A program made the position numbers and the translations under genes. From assembly GCA_033964015.1 (NCBI GenBank), contig CM066914.1:22000234-22064233 (forward strand): DNA of 64,000 bases, given 5' to 3'. Positions 32,846 through 47,800 of this stretch are shown here, in pieces; the first letter of the stretch is position 1; each line of letters begins with the position of its first letter. Under the pieces are notes generated by a model. It was not told where the DNA came from. It worked only from the letters and a program-made list of their open reading frames with translations, and made no database searches. The DNA comes from Scolanthus callimorphus (taxonomy: Eukaryota > Cnidaria > Anthozoa > Actiniaria > Edwardsiidae).

Positions 32846-35800
32846 GAATTTCGACAATATTAGAGATAATTTTTATATCTCTTCTGAGCAAAGATACTAC
32901 CAAGACGGCTTCTATATCCTTACCTTTCTCAGAAGTGCGATCTGAAGTAACAACTATAGCGATAAATACTCCCGAGTCTGACATTCTAAAACAAATAACA
33001 TCTCCAGCATGGACTTCAATTCTTTCTCAATCAACACAAACTGCCTCACGTACACGAGCGTCGTTAGTAATATCCATAACCTCAGTTCTAAGTTATTCAC
33101 TAGTCACAACCACAACACCAGTCAAAGCTACTACAAGTACTCATTTGCTGACCACGGGACAATCAGCTACAATCACTCCAAGTCATTTATCAGTTACGCT
33201 AGCTGCAAAAACTACATTAATTACGTCGGTGACACCAACTTCATCAGTTGCTAGAACTTCACTAGCATCCACGATGACATCAACTACATCAGTTGCAAGT
33301 ACTTCAGTAGCCACCTCGGTTACATCAATTGCCTCCGTACCAAGTACTTCAAAAGATTCCACAGTGACAATAACTACATCAGTTGGAAGTACTTCACTGT
33401 CCACCTCGGTGTCACCAACTACGTCTGATGTAAGTAGTTCAGCAGGTACTACGGTCGCACTCACCTCAGTGATACCAACTTCGTTGGTGGCAACTACTTC
33501 ACTAGCTTCCAAAGTGACAACAACTACATCAGTCCGAAGTACTTCACTAGCTTCTACAGTGACCACAAGTACATCAGTTCCAAGTACTTCGCTAGCTTCT
33601 ACAGTAACAGCAACTACATCAGTTCAAAGAACTTCACTAGCCTCCACGGTGACAAGAACTGCAACAGTTCCAAGTACTTCACTAGTCTCCACGGTGACAA
33701 CAACTACATCAGTTCCAAGTACTTCGCAAACTACATCGGTGGTACCAACTGCATCTGATGTAAGTAGTTCAGTAGCTACTACGGTCCCACTAACCACAGT
33801 ACTTCCAAGTACTTCTGTGGCCACATCAGTGATATCAAGTTCGACGACGACAACTATTTCACTAGCTTCAACACTGACAACAACTACATCAGTCCAAAGT
33901 ACTTCGCTATCCTCCACGGTGATAACAACTACATCACTTGAAAGTACTTCACTATCCTCCACGGTGACAACAACTACATCAGTTCAAAGTACCTCGGTAA
34001 CAACGTCGGTGGTACCAACTACATCTGATGTAAGTAGTTCAGTAGCTACTACGGTCGCACTAACTACAGTACTTTCAAGTACTTCAGTGGCCACTTCGAC
34101 GATACCAACTTCGTCGTCGCCAACTACTTCACAAGCTTCCACAGTGACAGCAACTACATCAGTCCCAAGTACTTCACTAGCATCCACGGTGACAACGACT
34201 AAATCACTTCCAAGTACTTCCCTAGCCTCAACCATGACAACAACTACATCAGTTCCAAGTACCTCGCCAACTTCGTCGGTGGTACCAACTACATCTGATG
34301 TAAGTAGTTCAGTAGCTTCTACGGTGACACTAACCACAGTACTTCCAAGCACTTCAGTGGCCACGTTAGTGATACCAACTTCGTCGGCGGCAACTACTTC
34401 ACTAGCTTCTACAGTTACAACAACTACATCAGTTGTTGGTACCTCGGTAACTACGTCGGTGCTTCCAACTACATCTGATGTAAGTAGTTCAGTCGCTACT
34501 ACGGTCGCACTAACCACAGTACTTCCAAGTACTTTATTGGCCACTTCGGTGATACCAACTTCGTCGTCGCCAAGTACTTCGCTAGCTTCCACAGTGACAG
34601 CAACTACATCAGCCCCAAGTACTTCACTACCGTCCACCGGGACAACAACTGCTTCAGTTCCAAGTACTTCGCTAACCTCAACGGTGACAACAACTACATC
34701 AGTTCCAAGTTCCTCGGTAACTTCGTCGGTGGTACCAACTTTATCTGATGTAAGTAGTTCAGTCGCTACTACGGTGACATTAACCACAGTACTTCCAAGA
34801 ACTTCAGTGGCCACGTCAGTGATACCAACTTCGTCCGCGCCAACTACTTCACTAGCTTCTACAGTTACAACAACTACATCAGTCGCAAGTACCTCTGTAA
34901 CTACGTCGGTGGTACCAACTACATCTGATGTAAGTAGTTCAGTCGCTACTACGGTCGCACTAACCACAGTACTTCCAAGTACTTCAGTCGCCACTTCACT
35001 GATACCAACTTCGTCGTCGCCAACTACTTCACAAGCTTCCACAGAGACAGCAACTACATCAGTCCCAAGTACTTCACTAGCCTCTACGGTGACAACAACT
35101 ACATCAGTTCCAAGTATTTCCCTAGCCTCAACGGTGACAACAACTACATCAGTTGCAAGTACCTCGTCAACTTCGTCAGTGGTACCAACTACATCTGATG
35201 TAAGTAGTTCAGTAGCTACTACGGTGACACTAACCACAGTACTTCCAAGTTCGTCGACGCCAACTACTTCTCTAGCTTCCACGGTGACAGCAACTACATC
35301 AGTCCAAAGTACTTCACTAGCGTCCACGGTGACAACAACTACATCAGTTCCAAGGACTTCGCTAGCCTCAACGGTGACAACAACTACATCAGTTCCAAGT
35401 ACCTCGGTAACTACGTCTGTGGTACCAACTACATCTGATCTAAGTAGCTCAGTCGCACTAACCACAGTACTTCCAAGTTCGTCGGCGTCAACTATTTCAG
35501 TACCTTCCGCAGTGACAACAACTACATCAGTCAGAAGTACTTCAAAAGCCTCTACGGTGACAACAACTACGTCAGTTCCAAGTATTTCCCTAGCCTCAAC
35601 GGTGACAACAACTACATCAGTTGCAAGTACCTCGCCAACTTCGTCGGTGGTACCAACTACATCTGATGTAAGTAGTTCAGTAGCTACTACGGTGACACTA
35701 ACCACAGTACTTCCAAGTACTTCAGTGGCCACGTTAGTGATACCAACTTCGTCGGCGGCAACTACTTCACTAGCTTCTACAGTTACAACAACTACATCAG

Positions 35801-38800
35801 TTCCAAGTACCTCGGTAACTACGTCGTTGGTACCAACTACATCTGATGTAAGTAGTTCAGTCGCTACTACGGTCGCAATAACCACAGTACTTCCAAGTTC
35901 GTCGACGCCAACTACTTCTCTAGCTTCCACGGTGACAGCAACTACATCAGTCCAAAGTACTTCACTAGCGTCCACGGTGACAACAACTACATCAGTTCCA
36001 AGGACTTCGCTAGCCTCAACGGTGACAACAACTACATCAGTTCCAAGTACCTTGGCAACTACGTCTGTGGTACCAACTACATCTGATCTAAGTAGTTCAG
36101 TCGCACCAACCACAGTACTTCCAAGTTCGTCGGCGTCAATTATTTCAGTAGCTTCCACAGTGACAACAACTACATCAGTCAGAAGTACTACAGTAGCCTC
36201 TACGGTGACAACAACTACGTCAGTTCCAAGTATTTCCCTAGCCACAACGGTGACAACAACTACATCAGTTACAAGTACCTCGCCAACTTCGTCGGTGGTA
36301 CCAACTACATCTGATGTAAGTAGTTCAGTAGCTACTACGGTGACACTAACCACAGTACTTCCAAGTACTTCAGTGGCCACGTTAGTGATACCAACTTCGT
36401 CGGCGGCAACTACTTCACTAGCTTCTACAGTTACAACAACTACATCAGTTCCAAGTACCTCGGTAACTACGTCGGTGCTTCCTACTACATCTGATGTAAG
36501 TAGTTCAGTCGCTACTACGGTCGCACTAACCACAGTACTTCCAAGTACTTCATTGGCCACTTCGGTGATACCAACTTCGTCGTCGCCAAGTACTTCGCTG
36601 GCTTCCACAATGACAGCAACTGCATCAGCCCCAAGTACTTCACTACCGTCCACCGTGACAACAACTGCTTCAGTTCCAAGTACTTCGCTAACCTCAACGG
36701 TGACAACAACTACATCAGTTCCAAGTTCCTCGGTAACTACGTCGGTGGTACCAACTACATCTGATTTAAGTAGTTCATTCGCTACTACGGTGACATTAAC
36801 CACAGTACTTCCAAGTACTTCAGTGGCCACGTCAGTGATACCAACTTCGTCCGCGCCAACTACTTCACTAGCTTCTACAGTTACAACAACTACATCAGTC
36901 CCAAGTACCTCGTTAACTACGTCGGTCGTACTGACTACATCTGATGTAAGTAGTTCAGTCACTACTGCGGTCGCACTAACCACAGTACTTCCAAGTACTT
37001 CTGTGGCCACTTCGGTGATACCAACTTCGTCGTCGCCAACTACTTCACTAGCTTCCACAGTGACAGCAACTACATCATTCCGAAGTACATCACTAGCGTC
37101 CACGGTGACAACAACTACCTCAGTTCCAAGTACTGCGCTAGCCTCAACGGTGACAACAACGACATCAGTTCCAAGTACCTCGGTAACTACGTCGTTGGTA
37201 CCAACTACATCTGATGTAAGTAGTTCAGTCGCTACTTCGGTCGCAATAACCACAGTACTTCCAAGTTCGTCGACGCCAACTACTTCTCTAGCTTCCACAG
37301 TGACAGCAACTACATCAGTCCAAAGTACTTCACTAGCGTCCACGTTGACAACAACTACATCAGTTCCAAGGACTTCGCTAGCCTCAACGGTGACAACAAC
37401 TACATCAGTTCCAAGTACCTCGGTAACTACGTCTGTGGTACCAACTACATCTGATGTAAGTAGTTCAATCGCTACTACGGTCGCACGAACCACAGTACTT
37501 CCAAGATCGTCGGCGTCAACTATTTCAGTAGCTTCCGCAGTGACAACAACTACATCAGTCAGAAGTACTTCAGTAGCCTCTACAGTGACAACAAGTACGT
37601 CAGTTCCAAGTCTTTCCCTAGCCTCAACGGTGACAACAACTACATCAGTTGCAAGTACCTCGCCAACTTCGTCGGTGGTACCAATTACATCTGATGTAAG
37701 TAGTTCAGTAGCTACTACGGTGACACTAACCACAGTACTTCCAAGTACATCAGTGGCCACGTTAGTGATACCAACTTCGTCGGCGGCAACTACTTCACTA
37801 GCTTCTACAGTTACAACAACTACATCAGTTGCAAGTACCTCGGTAACTACGTCGTTGGTACCAACTACATCTGATGTAAGTAGTTCAGTCGCTACTACGG
37901 TCGCAATAACCACAGTACTTCCAAGTTCGTCGACGCCAACTACTTCTCTAGCTTCCACGGTGACAGCAACTGCATCAGTCCAAAGTATTTCACTAGCGTT
38001 CACGTTGACAACAACTACATCAGTTCCAAGGACTTCGCTAGCCTCAACGGTGACAACAACTACATCAGTTCCAAGTACCTCGGTAACTACGTCTGTGGTA
38101 CCAACTACATCTGATGTAAGTAGTTCAGTCGCACCAACCACAGTACTTCCAAGTTCGTCGGCGTCAACTATTTCAGTAGCTTCCACAGTGACAACAACTA
38201 CATCAGTCAGAAGTACTACAGTAGCCTCTACGGTGACAACAACTACGTCAGTTCCAAGTATTTCCCTAGCCTCAACGGTGACAACAACTACATCAGTTGC
38301 AAGTACCTCGCCAACTTCGTCGGTGGTACCAACTACATCTGATGTAAGTAGTTCAGTAGCTACTACGGTGACACTAACCACAGTACTTCCAAGTACTTCA
38401 GTGGCCACGTTAGTGATACCAACTTCGTCGGCGGCAACTACTTCACTAGCTTCTACAGTTACAACAACTACATCAGTTCCAAGTACCTCGGTAACTACGT
38501 CGGTGCTTCCAACTACATCTGATGTAAGTAGTTCAGTCGCTACTACGGTCGCACTAACCACAGTACTTCCAAGTACTTCAGTGGCCACGTCAGTGATACC
38601 AACTTCGTCCGCGTCAACTACTTTACTAGCTTCTACAGTTACAACAACTACATCAGTCCCAAGTACCTTGTTAACTACGTCGGTCGTACTGACTACATCT
38701 GATATAAGTAGTTCAGTCACTACTACGGTCGCACTAACCACAGTACTTCCAAGCACTTCTGTGGCCACTTCGGTGATACCAACTTCGTCGTCGCCAACTA

Positions 38801-41800
38801 CTTCACTAGCTTCCACAGTGACAGCAACTACATCATTCCGAAGTACTTCACTAGCGTCCACGGTGACAACAACTACATCAGTTCCAAGTACTTCGCTAGC
38901 CTCAACGGTGACAACAACGACATCAGTTCCAAGTACCTCGGTAACTACGTCGTTGGTACCAACTACATCTGATGTAAGTAGTTCAGTCGCTACTACGGTC
39001 GCAATAACCACAGTACTTCCAAGTTCGTCGACGCCAACTACTTCTCTAGCTTCCACAGTGACAGCAACTACATCAGTCCAAAGTACTTCACTAGCGTCCA
39101 CGTTGACAACAACTACATCAGTTCCAAGTACCTCGGTAACTACGTCTGTGGTACCAACTACATCTGATGTAAGTAGTTCAGTCGCTACTACGGTCGCACG
39201 AACCACAGTACTTCCAAGTTCGTCGGCGTCAACTATTTCAGTAGCTTCCGCAGGGACAACAACTACATCAGTCAGAAGTACTTCAGTAGCCTCTACGGTG
39301 ACAACAACTACGTCAGTTCCAAGTATTTCCCTAGCCTCAACGGTGACAACAACTACATCAGTTGCAAGTACCTCGCCAACTTCGTCGGTGGTACCAACTA
39401 CATCTGATGTAAGTAGTTCAGTAGCTACTACGGTGACACTAACCACAGTACTTCCAAGTACTTCAGTGGCCACGTTAGTGATACCAACTTCGTCGGCGGC
39501 AACTACTTCATTAGCTTCTACAGTTACAACAACTACATCAGTTCCAAGTACCTCGGTAACTACGTCGTTGGTACCAACTACATCTGATGTAAGTAGTTCA
39601 GTCGCTACTACGGTCGCAATAACCGCAGTACTTCGAAGTTCGTCGACGCCGACTACTTCTCTAGCTTCCACAGTGACAGCAACTACATCAGTCCAAAGTA
39701 CTTCACTAGCGTCCACGGTGACAACAACTACATCAGTTCCAAGGACTTCGCTAGCCTCAACGGTGACAACAACTACATCAGTTCCAAGTACCTCGGTAAC
39801 TACGTCGTTGGTACCAACTACATCTGATGTAAGTAGTTCAGTCGCTACTACGGTCGCACTAACCACAGTACTTCCAAGTACTTCATTGGCCACTTCGGTG
39901 ATACCAACCCTCGTCGTCGCCAAGTACTTCGTTGGCTTCCACAGTGACAGCAACTGCATCAGACCCAAGTACTTCACTACCGTCCACCGTGACAACAACT
40001 GCTTCAGTTTCAAGTACTTCGCTAACCTCAACGGTGACAACAACTACATCAGTTCCAAGTTCCTCGGTAACTACGTCGGTGGTACGAACTACATCTGATG
40101 TAAGTAGTTCAGTTGCTACTACGGTCGCACGAACCACAGTACTTCCAAGTTCGTCGGCGTCAACTATTTCAGTAGCTTCCGCAGTGACAACAACTACATC
40201 AGTCAGAAGTACTTCAGTAGTCTCTACGGTGACAACAACTACGTCAGTTCCAAGTATTTCCCTAGCCTCAACGTCGACAACAACTACATCAGTTGCAAGT
40301 ACCTCGCCAACTTCGTCGGTGGTACCAACTACATCTGATGTAAGTAGCTCAGTAGCTACTACGGTGACACTAACCACAGTACTTCCAAGTACTTCAGTGG
40401 CCACGTTAGTGATACCAACTTCGTCGGCGGCAACTTCTTCATTAGCTTCTACAGTTACAACAACTACATCAGTTCCAAGTACCTCGGTAACTACGTCGTT
40501 GGTACCAACTACATCTGATGTAAGTCGTTCAGTCGCTACTACGGTCGCAATAACCACAGTACTTCCAAGTTCGTCGACGCCAACTCCTTCTCTAGCTTCC
40601 ATGGTGACAGCAACTACATCAGTCCAAAGTACTTCACTAGCGTCCACGGTGACAACAACTACATCAGTTCCAAGTACTTCGCTAGCCTCAACGGTGACAA
40701 CAACTACATCAGTTCCAAGTACCTCGGTAACTACGTCGTTGGTACCAACTACATCTGATGTAAGTAGTTCAGTCGCTACTACGGTCGCACTAACCACAGT
40801 ACTTCCAAGTACTTCATTGGCCACTTCGGTGATACCAACTTCGTCGTCGCCAAGTACTTCGTTGGCTTCCACAGTGACAGCAACTGCATCAGACCCAAGT
40901 ACTTCACTACCGTCCACCGTGACAACAACTGCTTCAGTTCCAAGTACTTCGCTAACCTCAACGGTGACAACAACTACATCAGTTCTAAGTTCCTCGGTAA
41001 CTACGTCGGTGGAACGAACTACATCTGATGTAAGTAGTTCAGTCGCTACTACGGTGACATTAACCACAGTACTTCCAAGTACTTCAGTGGCCACGTCAGT
41101 GATACCAAATTCGTCCGCGCCAACTACTTCACTAGGTTCTACAGTTACAACAACTACATCAGTCCCAAGTACCTCGTTAACTACGTCGGTCGTACTGACT
41201 ACATCTGATGTAAGTAGTTCAGTCACTACTACGGTCGCACTAACCACAGTACTTCCAAGTACTTCTGTGGCCACTTCGGTGATACCAACTTCGTCGTCGC
41301 CAACTACTTCACTAGCTTCCACAGTGACAGCAACTACATCATTCCGAAGTACTTCACTAGCGTCCACGTTGACAACAACTACATCAGTTCCAAGGACTTC
41401 GCTAGCCTCAACGGTGACAACAACTACATCAGTTCCAAGTACCTCGGTAACTACGTCTGTGATACCAACTACATCTGATGTAAGTAGTTCAGTCGCTACT
41501 ACGGTGACATTAACCACAGTACTTCCAAGTACTTCAGTGGCCACGTCAGTGATACCAACTTCGTCCTCGTCAACTACTTCACTAGCTTCTACAGTTACAA
41601 CAAGTACATCAGTCCCAAGTACCTTGTTAACTACGTCGGTCGTACTGACTACATCTGATATAAGTAGTTCAGTCACTACTACGGTCGCACTAACCGCAGT
41701 ACTTCCAAGTACTTCTGTGGCCACTTCGGTGATACCAACTTCGTCGTCGCCAACTACTTCACTAGCTTCCACAGTGACAGCAACTACGTCATTCCGAAGT

Positions 41801-44800
41801 ACTTCACTAGCGTCCACGGTGACAACAACTACATCAGTTCCAAGTACTTCGCTAGCCTCAACGGTGACAACAACTACATCAGTTGCAAGTACCTCGCCAA
41901 CTTCGTCGGTGGTACCAACTACATCTGATGTAAGTAGTTCAGTAGCTACTACGGTGACACTAACCACAGTACTTCCAAGTACTTCAGTGGCCACGTTAGT
42001 GATACCAACTTCGTCGGCGGCAACTACTTCACTAGCTTCTACAGTTACAACAAGTACGTCAGTTCCAAGTACCTCGGTAACTACGTCGGTGCTTCCAACT
42101 ACATCTGATGTAAGTAGTTCCGTCGCTACTACGGTCGCACTAACCACAGTACTTCCAAGTACTTCATTGGCCACTTCGGTGATACCAACTTCGTCGTCGC
42201 CAAGTACTTCGCTAGCTTCCACAGTGACAGCAACTGCATCAGCCCCAAGTACTTCACTACCGTCCACGGTGACAACAACTGCTTCAGTTCCAAGTACTTC
42301 GCTAACCTCAACGGTGACAACAACTACATCAGTTCCAAGTACCTCGGTAACTACGTCGGTGGTACCAACTACATCTGATGTAAGTAGTTCAGTCGCTACT
42401 ACGGTCGCAATAACCACAGTACTTCCAAGTTCGTCGACGCCGACTACTTCTCTAGCTTCCACAGTGACAGCAACTACATCAGTCCAAAGTACTTCACTAG
42501 CGTCCACGGTGACAACAACTACATCAGTTCCAAGGACTTCGTTAGCCTCAACGGTGACAACAACGACATCAGTTCCAAGTACCTCGGTAACTACGTCGTT
42601 GGTACCAACTACATCTGATGTAAGTAGTTCAGTCGCTACTACCGTCGCAATAACCACAGTACTTCCAAGTTCGTCGACGTCAACTACTTCTCTAGCTTCC
42701 ACAGTGACAGCAACTACATCAGTCCAAAGTACTTCACTAGCGTCCACGTTGACAACAACTACATCAGTTCCAAAGACTTCGCTAGCCTCAACGGTGACAA
42801 CAACTACATCAGTTCCAAGTACCTCGGTAACTACGTCGGTGGTACCAACTACATCTGATGTAAGTAGTTCAGTCGCTACTACGGTCGCACGAACCACAGT
42901 ACTTCCAAGTTCGTCGGCGTCAACTATGTCAGTAGCTTCCGCAGTGACAACAACTACATCAGTCAGAAGTACTTCAGTAGCCTCTACGGTGACAACAACT
43001 ACGTCAGTTCCAAGGACTTCGCTAGCCTCAAAGGTGACAACAACTACATCAGTACCAAGTGCCTCGGTAACTACGTCTGTGGTACCAACTATATCTGATC
43101 TAAGTAGTTCAGTCGCACCAACCACAGTACTTCCAAGTTCGTCGGCGTCAACTATTTCAGTAGCTTCCACAGTGACAACAACTACATCATTCCGAAGTAC
43201 TTCACTTGCGTCCACGGTGACAACAACTACATCAGTTCAAAGTACTTCGCTAGCGTCAACGGTGACAACAACGACATCAGTTCCAAGTACTTCGGTAACT
43301 ACGTCGTTGGTACCAACTACATCTGACGTAAGTAGTTTAGTAGCTACTACGGTGACACTAACCACAGTACTTCCAAGTACTTCAGTGGCCACGTTAGTGA
43401 TACCAACTTCGTCGGCGGCAACTACTTCACTAGCTTCTACAGTTACAACAACTACATCAGTTCCAAGTACCACGGTAACTACGTTGGTGCTTCCAACTAC
43501 ATCTGATGTAAGTAGTTCAGTCGCTACTACGGTCGCAATAACCGCAGTACTTCCAAGTTTGTCGAGGCCAACTACTTCTCTAGCTTCCACGGTGACAGCA
43601 ACTACATCAGTCCAAAGTACTTCACTAGCGTCCACGTTGACAACAACTACGTCAGTTCCAAGTATTTCCCTAGCCTCAACGGTGACAACAACTACATCAG
43701 TTGCAAGTACCTCGCCAACTTCGTCGGTGGTACCAACTACATCTGATGTAAGTAGTTCAGTAGCTACTACGGTGACACTAACCACAGTACTTCCAAGTAC
43801 ATCAGTGGCCACGTTAGTGATACCAACTTCGTCGCCGGCAACTACTTCACTAGCTTCTACAGTTACAACAACTACATCAGTTCCAAGTACCTCGGTAACT
43901 ACGTCGTTTGTACCACTACATCTGATGTAAGTAGTTCAGTCGCTACTACGGTCGCAATAACCACAGTACTTCCAAGTTTGTCGACGCCAACTACTTCTCT
44001 AGCTTCCACGGTGACAGGAACTACATCAGTCCAAAGTACTTCACTAGCGTCCACGGTGACAACAACTACATCAGTTCCAAAGACTTCGCTAGCCTCAACG
44101 GTGACAACAACTACATCAGTTCCAAGTACCTCGGTAACTACGTCTGTGGTACCAACTACATCTGATCTAAGTAGTTCAGTCGCACCAACCACAGTACTTC
44201 CAAGTTCGTCGGCGTCAACTATTTCAGTAGCTTCCACAGTGACAAAATTACATCAGTCAGAAGTACTTCAGTAGCCTCTACGGTGACAACAACTACGTCA
44301 GTTCCAAGTACCTCGGTAACTACGTCTGTGATACCAACTACATCTGATGTAAGTAGTTCAGTCGCTACTACGGTGACATTAACCACAGTACTTCCAAGTA
44401 CTTCAGTGGCCACGTCAGTGATACCAACTTCGTCCTCGTCAACTACTTCACTAGCTTCTACAGTTACAACAAGTACATCAGTCCCAAGTACCTTGTTAAC
44501 TACGTCGGTCGTACTGACTACATCTGATATAAGTAGTTCAGTCACTACTACGGTCGCACTAACCGCAGTACTTCCAAGTACTTCTGTGGCCACTTCGGTG
44601 ATACCAACTTCGTCGTCGCCAACTACTTCACTAGCTTCCACAGTGACAGCAACTACGTCATTCCGAAGTACTTCACTAGCGTCCACGGTGACAACAACTA
44701 CATCAGTTCCAAGTACTTCGCTAGCCTCAACGGTGACAACAACTACATCAGTTGCAAGTACCTCGCCAACTTCGTCGGTGGTACCAACTACATCTGATGT

Positions 44801-47800
44801 AAGTAGTTCAGTAGCTACTACGGTGACACTAACCACAGTACTTCCAAGTACTTCAGTGGCCACGTTAGTGATACCAACTTCGTCGGCGGCAACTACTTCA
44901 CTAGCTTCTACAGTTACAACAAGTACGTCAGTTCCAAGTACCTCGGTAACTACGTCGGTGCTTCCAACTACATCTGATGTAAGTAGTTCCGTCGCTACTA
45001 CGGTCGCACTAACCACAGTACTTCCAAGTACTTCATTGGCCACTTCGGTGATACCAACTTCGTCGTCGCCAAGTACTTCGCTAGCTTCCACAGTGACAGC
45101 AACTGCATCAGCCCCAAGTACTTCACTACCGTCCACGGTGACAACAACTGCTTCAGTTCCAAGTACTTCGCTAACCTCAACGGTGACAACAACTACATCA
45201 GTTCAAGTACCTCGGTAACTACGTCGGTGGTACCAACTACATCTGATGTAAGTAGTTCAGTCGCTACTACGGTCGCAATAACCACAGTACTTCCAAGTTC
45301 GTCGACGCCGACTACTTCTCTAGCTTCCACAGTGACAGCAACTACATCAGTCCAAAGTACTTCACTAGCGTCCACGGTGACAACAACTACATCAGTTCCA
45401 AGGACTTCGTTAGCCTCAACGGTGACAACAACGACATCAGTTCCAAGTACCTCGGTAACTACGTCGTTGGTACCAACTACATCTGATGTAAGTAGTTCAG
45501 TCGCTACTACCGTCGCAATAACCACAGTACTTCCAAGTTCGTCGACGTCAACTACTTCTCTAGCTTCCACAGTGACAGCAACTACATCAGTCCAAAGTAC
45601 TTCACTAGCGTCCACGTTGACAACAACTACATCAGTTCCAAAGACTTCGCTAGCCTCAACGGTGACAACAACTACATCAGTTCCAAGTACCTCGGTAACT
45701 ACGTCGGTGGTACCAACTACATCTGATGTAAGTATTTCAGTCGCTACTACGGTCGCACGAACCACAGTACTTCCAAGTTCGTCGGCGTCAACTATGTCAG
45801 TAGCTTCCGCAGTGACAACAACTACATCAGTCAGAAGTACTTCAGTAGCCTCTACGGTGACAACAACTACGTCAGTTCCAAGGACTTCGCTAGCCTCAAA
45901 GGTGACAACAACTACATCAGTACCAAGTGCCTCGGTAACTACGTCTGTGGTACCAACTATATCTGATCTAAGTAGTTCAGTCGCACCAACCACAGTACTT
46001 CCAAGTTCGTCGGCGTCAACTATTTCAGTAGCTTCCACAGTGACAACAACTACATCATTCCGAAGTACTTCACTTGCGTCCACGGTGACAACAACTACAT
46101 CAGTTCAAAGTACTTCGCTAGCGTCAACGGTGACAACAACGACATCAGTTCCAAGTACTTCGGTAACTACGTCGTTGGTACCAACTACATCTGACGTAAG
46201 TAGTTTAGTAGCTACTACGGTGACACTAACCACAGTACTTCCAAGTACTTCAGTGGCCACGTTAGTGATACCAACTTCGTCGGCGGCAACTACTTCACTA
46301 GCTTCTACAGTTACAACAACTACATCAGTTCCAAGTACCACGGTAACTACGTTGGTGCTTCCAACTACATCTGATGTAAGTAGTTCAGTCGCTACTACGG
46401 TCGCAATAACCGCAGTACTTCCAAGTTTGTCGAGGCCAACTACTTCTCTAGCTTCCACGGTGACAGCAACTACATCAGTCCAAAGTACTTCACTAGCGTC
46501 CACGTTGACAACAACTACGTCAGTTCCAAGTATTTCCCTAGCCTCAACGGTGACAACAACTACATCAGTTGCAAGTACCTCGCCAACTTCGTCGGTGGTA
46601 CCAACTACATCTGATGTAAGTAGTTCAGTAGCTACTACGGTGACACTAACCACAGTACTTCCAAGTACATCAGTGGCCACGTTAGTGATACCAACTTCGT
46701 CGCCGGCAACTACTTCACTAGCTTCTACAGTTACAACAACTACATCAGTTCCAAGTACCTCGGTAACTACGTCGTTTGTACCAACTACATCTGATGTAAG
46801 TAGTTCAGTCGCTACTACGGTCGCAATAACCACAGTACTTCCAAGTTTGTCGACGCCACTACTTCTCTAGCTTCCACGGTGACAGGAACTACATCAGTCC
46901 AAAGTACTTCACTAGCGTCCACGGTGACAACAACTACATCAGTTCCAAAGACTTCGCTAGCCTCAACGGTGACAACAACTACATCAGTTCCAAGTACCTC
47001 GGTAACTACGTCTGTGGTACCACTACATCTGATCTAAGTAGTTCAGTCGCACCAACCACAGTACTTCCAAGTTCGTCGGCGTCAACTATTTCAGTAGCTT
47101 CCACAGTGACAAAAATTACATCAGTCAGAAGTACTTCAGTAGCCTCTACGGTGACAACAACTACGTCAGTTCCAAGTATTTCCCTAGCCTCAACGGTGAC
47201 AACCAGTGCATCAGTTGCAAGTACCTCGCCAACTTCGTCGGTGGTACCAACTACATCTGATCTAAGTAGTTCAGTCGCACCAACCACAGTACTTCCAAGT
47301 TCGTCGGCGTCACCTATTTCAGTAGCTTCCACAGTGACAACAACTACATCAGTCAGAAGTACTTCAGTAGCCTCTACGGTGACAACAACTACGTCAGTTC
47401 CAAGTATTTCCCTAGCCTCAACGGTGACAACAACTACATCAGTTGCAAGTACCTCGCCAACTTCGTCGGTGGTACCAACTACATCTGATGTAAGCAGTTC
47501 AGTAGCTACTACGGTGACACTAACCACAGTACTTCCAAGTACTTCAGTGGCCACGTTAGTGATACCAACTTCGTCGGCGGCAACTACTTCTCTAGCTTCT
47601 ACAGTTACAACACTACATCAGTTCCAAGTACCTCGGTAACTACGTCGGTGCTTCCAACTACATCTGATGTAAGTAGTTCAGCCGCTACTACGGTCGCACT
47701 AACCACAGTACTTCCAAGTTCTTCATTGGCCACTTCGGTGATACCAACTTCGTCGTCGCCAAGTACTTCGCTGGCTTCCACAGTGACAGCAACTGCATCA

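Noticed and set aside
33984..40043. A 2019-codon minus-strand frame, and similar long minus frames to 63.9 kb, as genes
   Set aside because: They are explained by the near absence of Tyr, His and Gln in the plus-strand repeat, which removes antisense stops in that register. They lack splice signals, a start context and non-repeat sequence.
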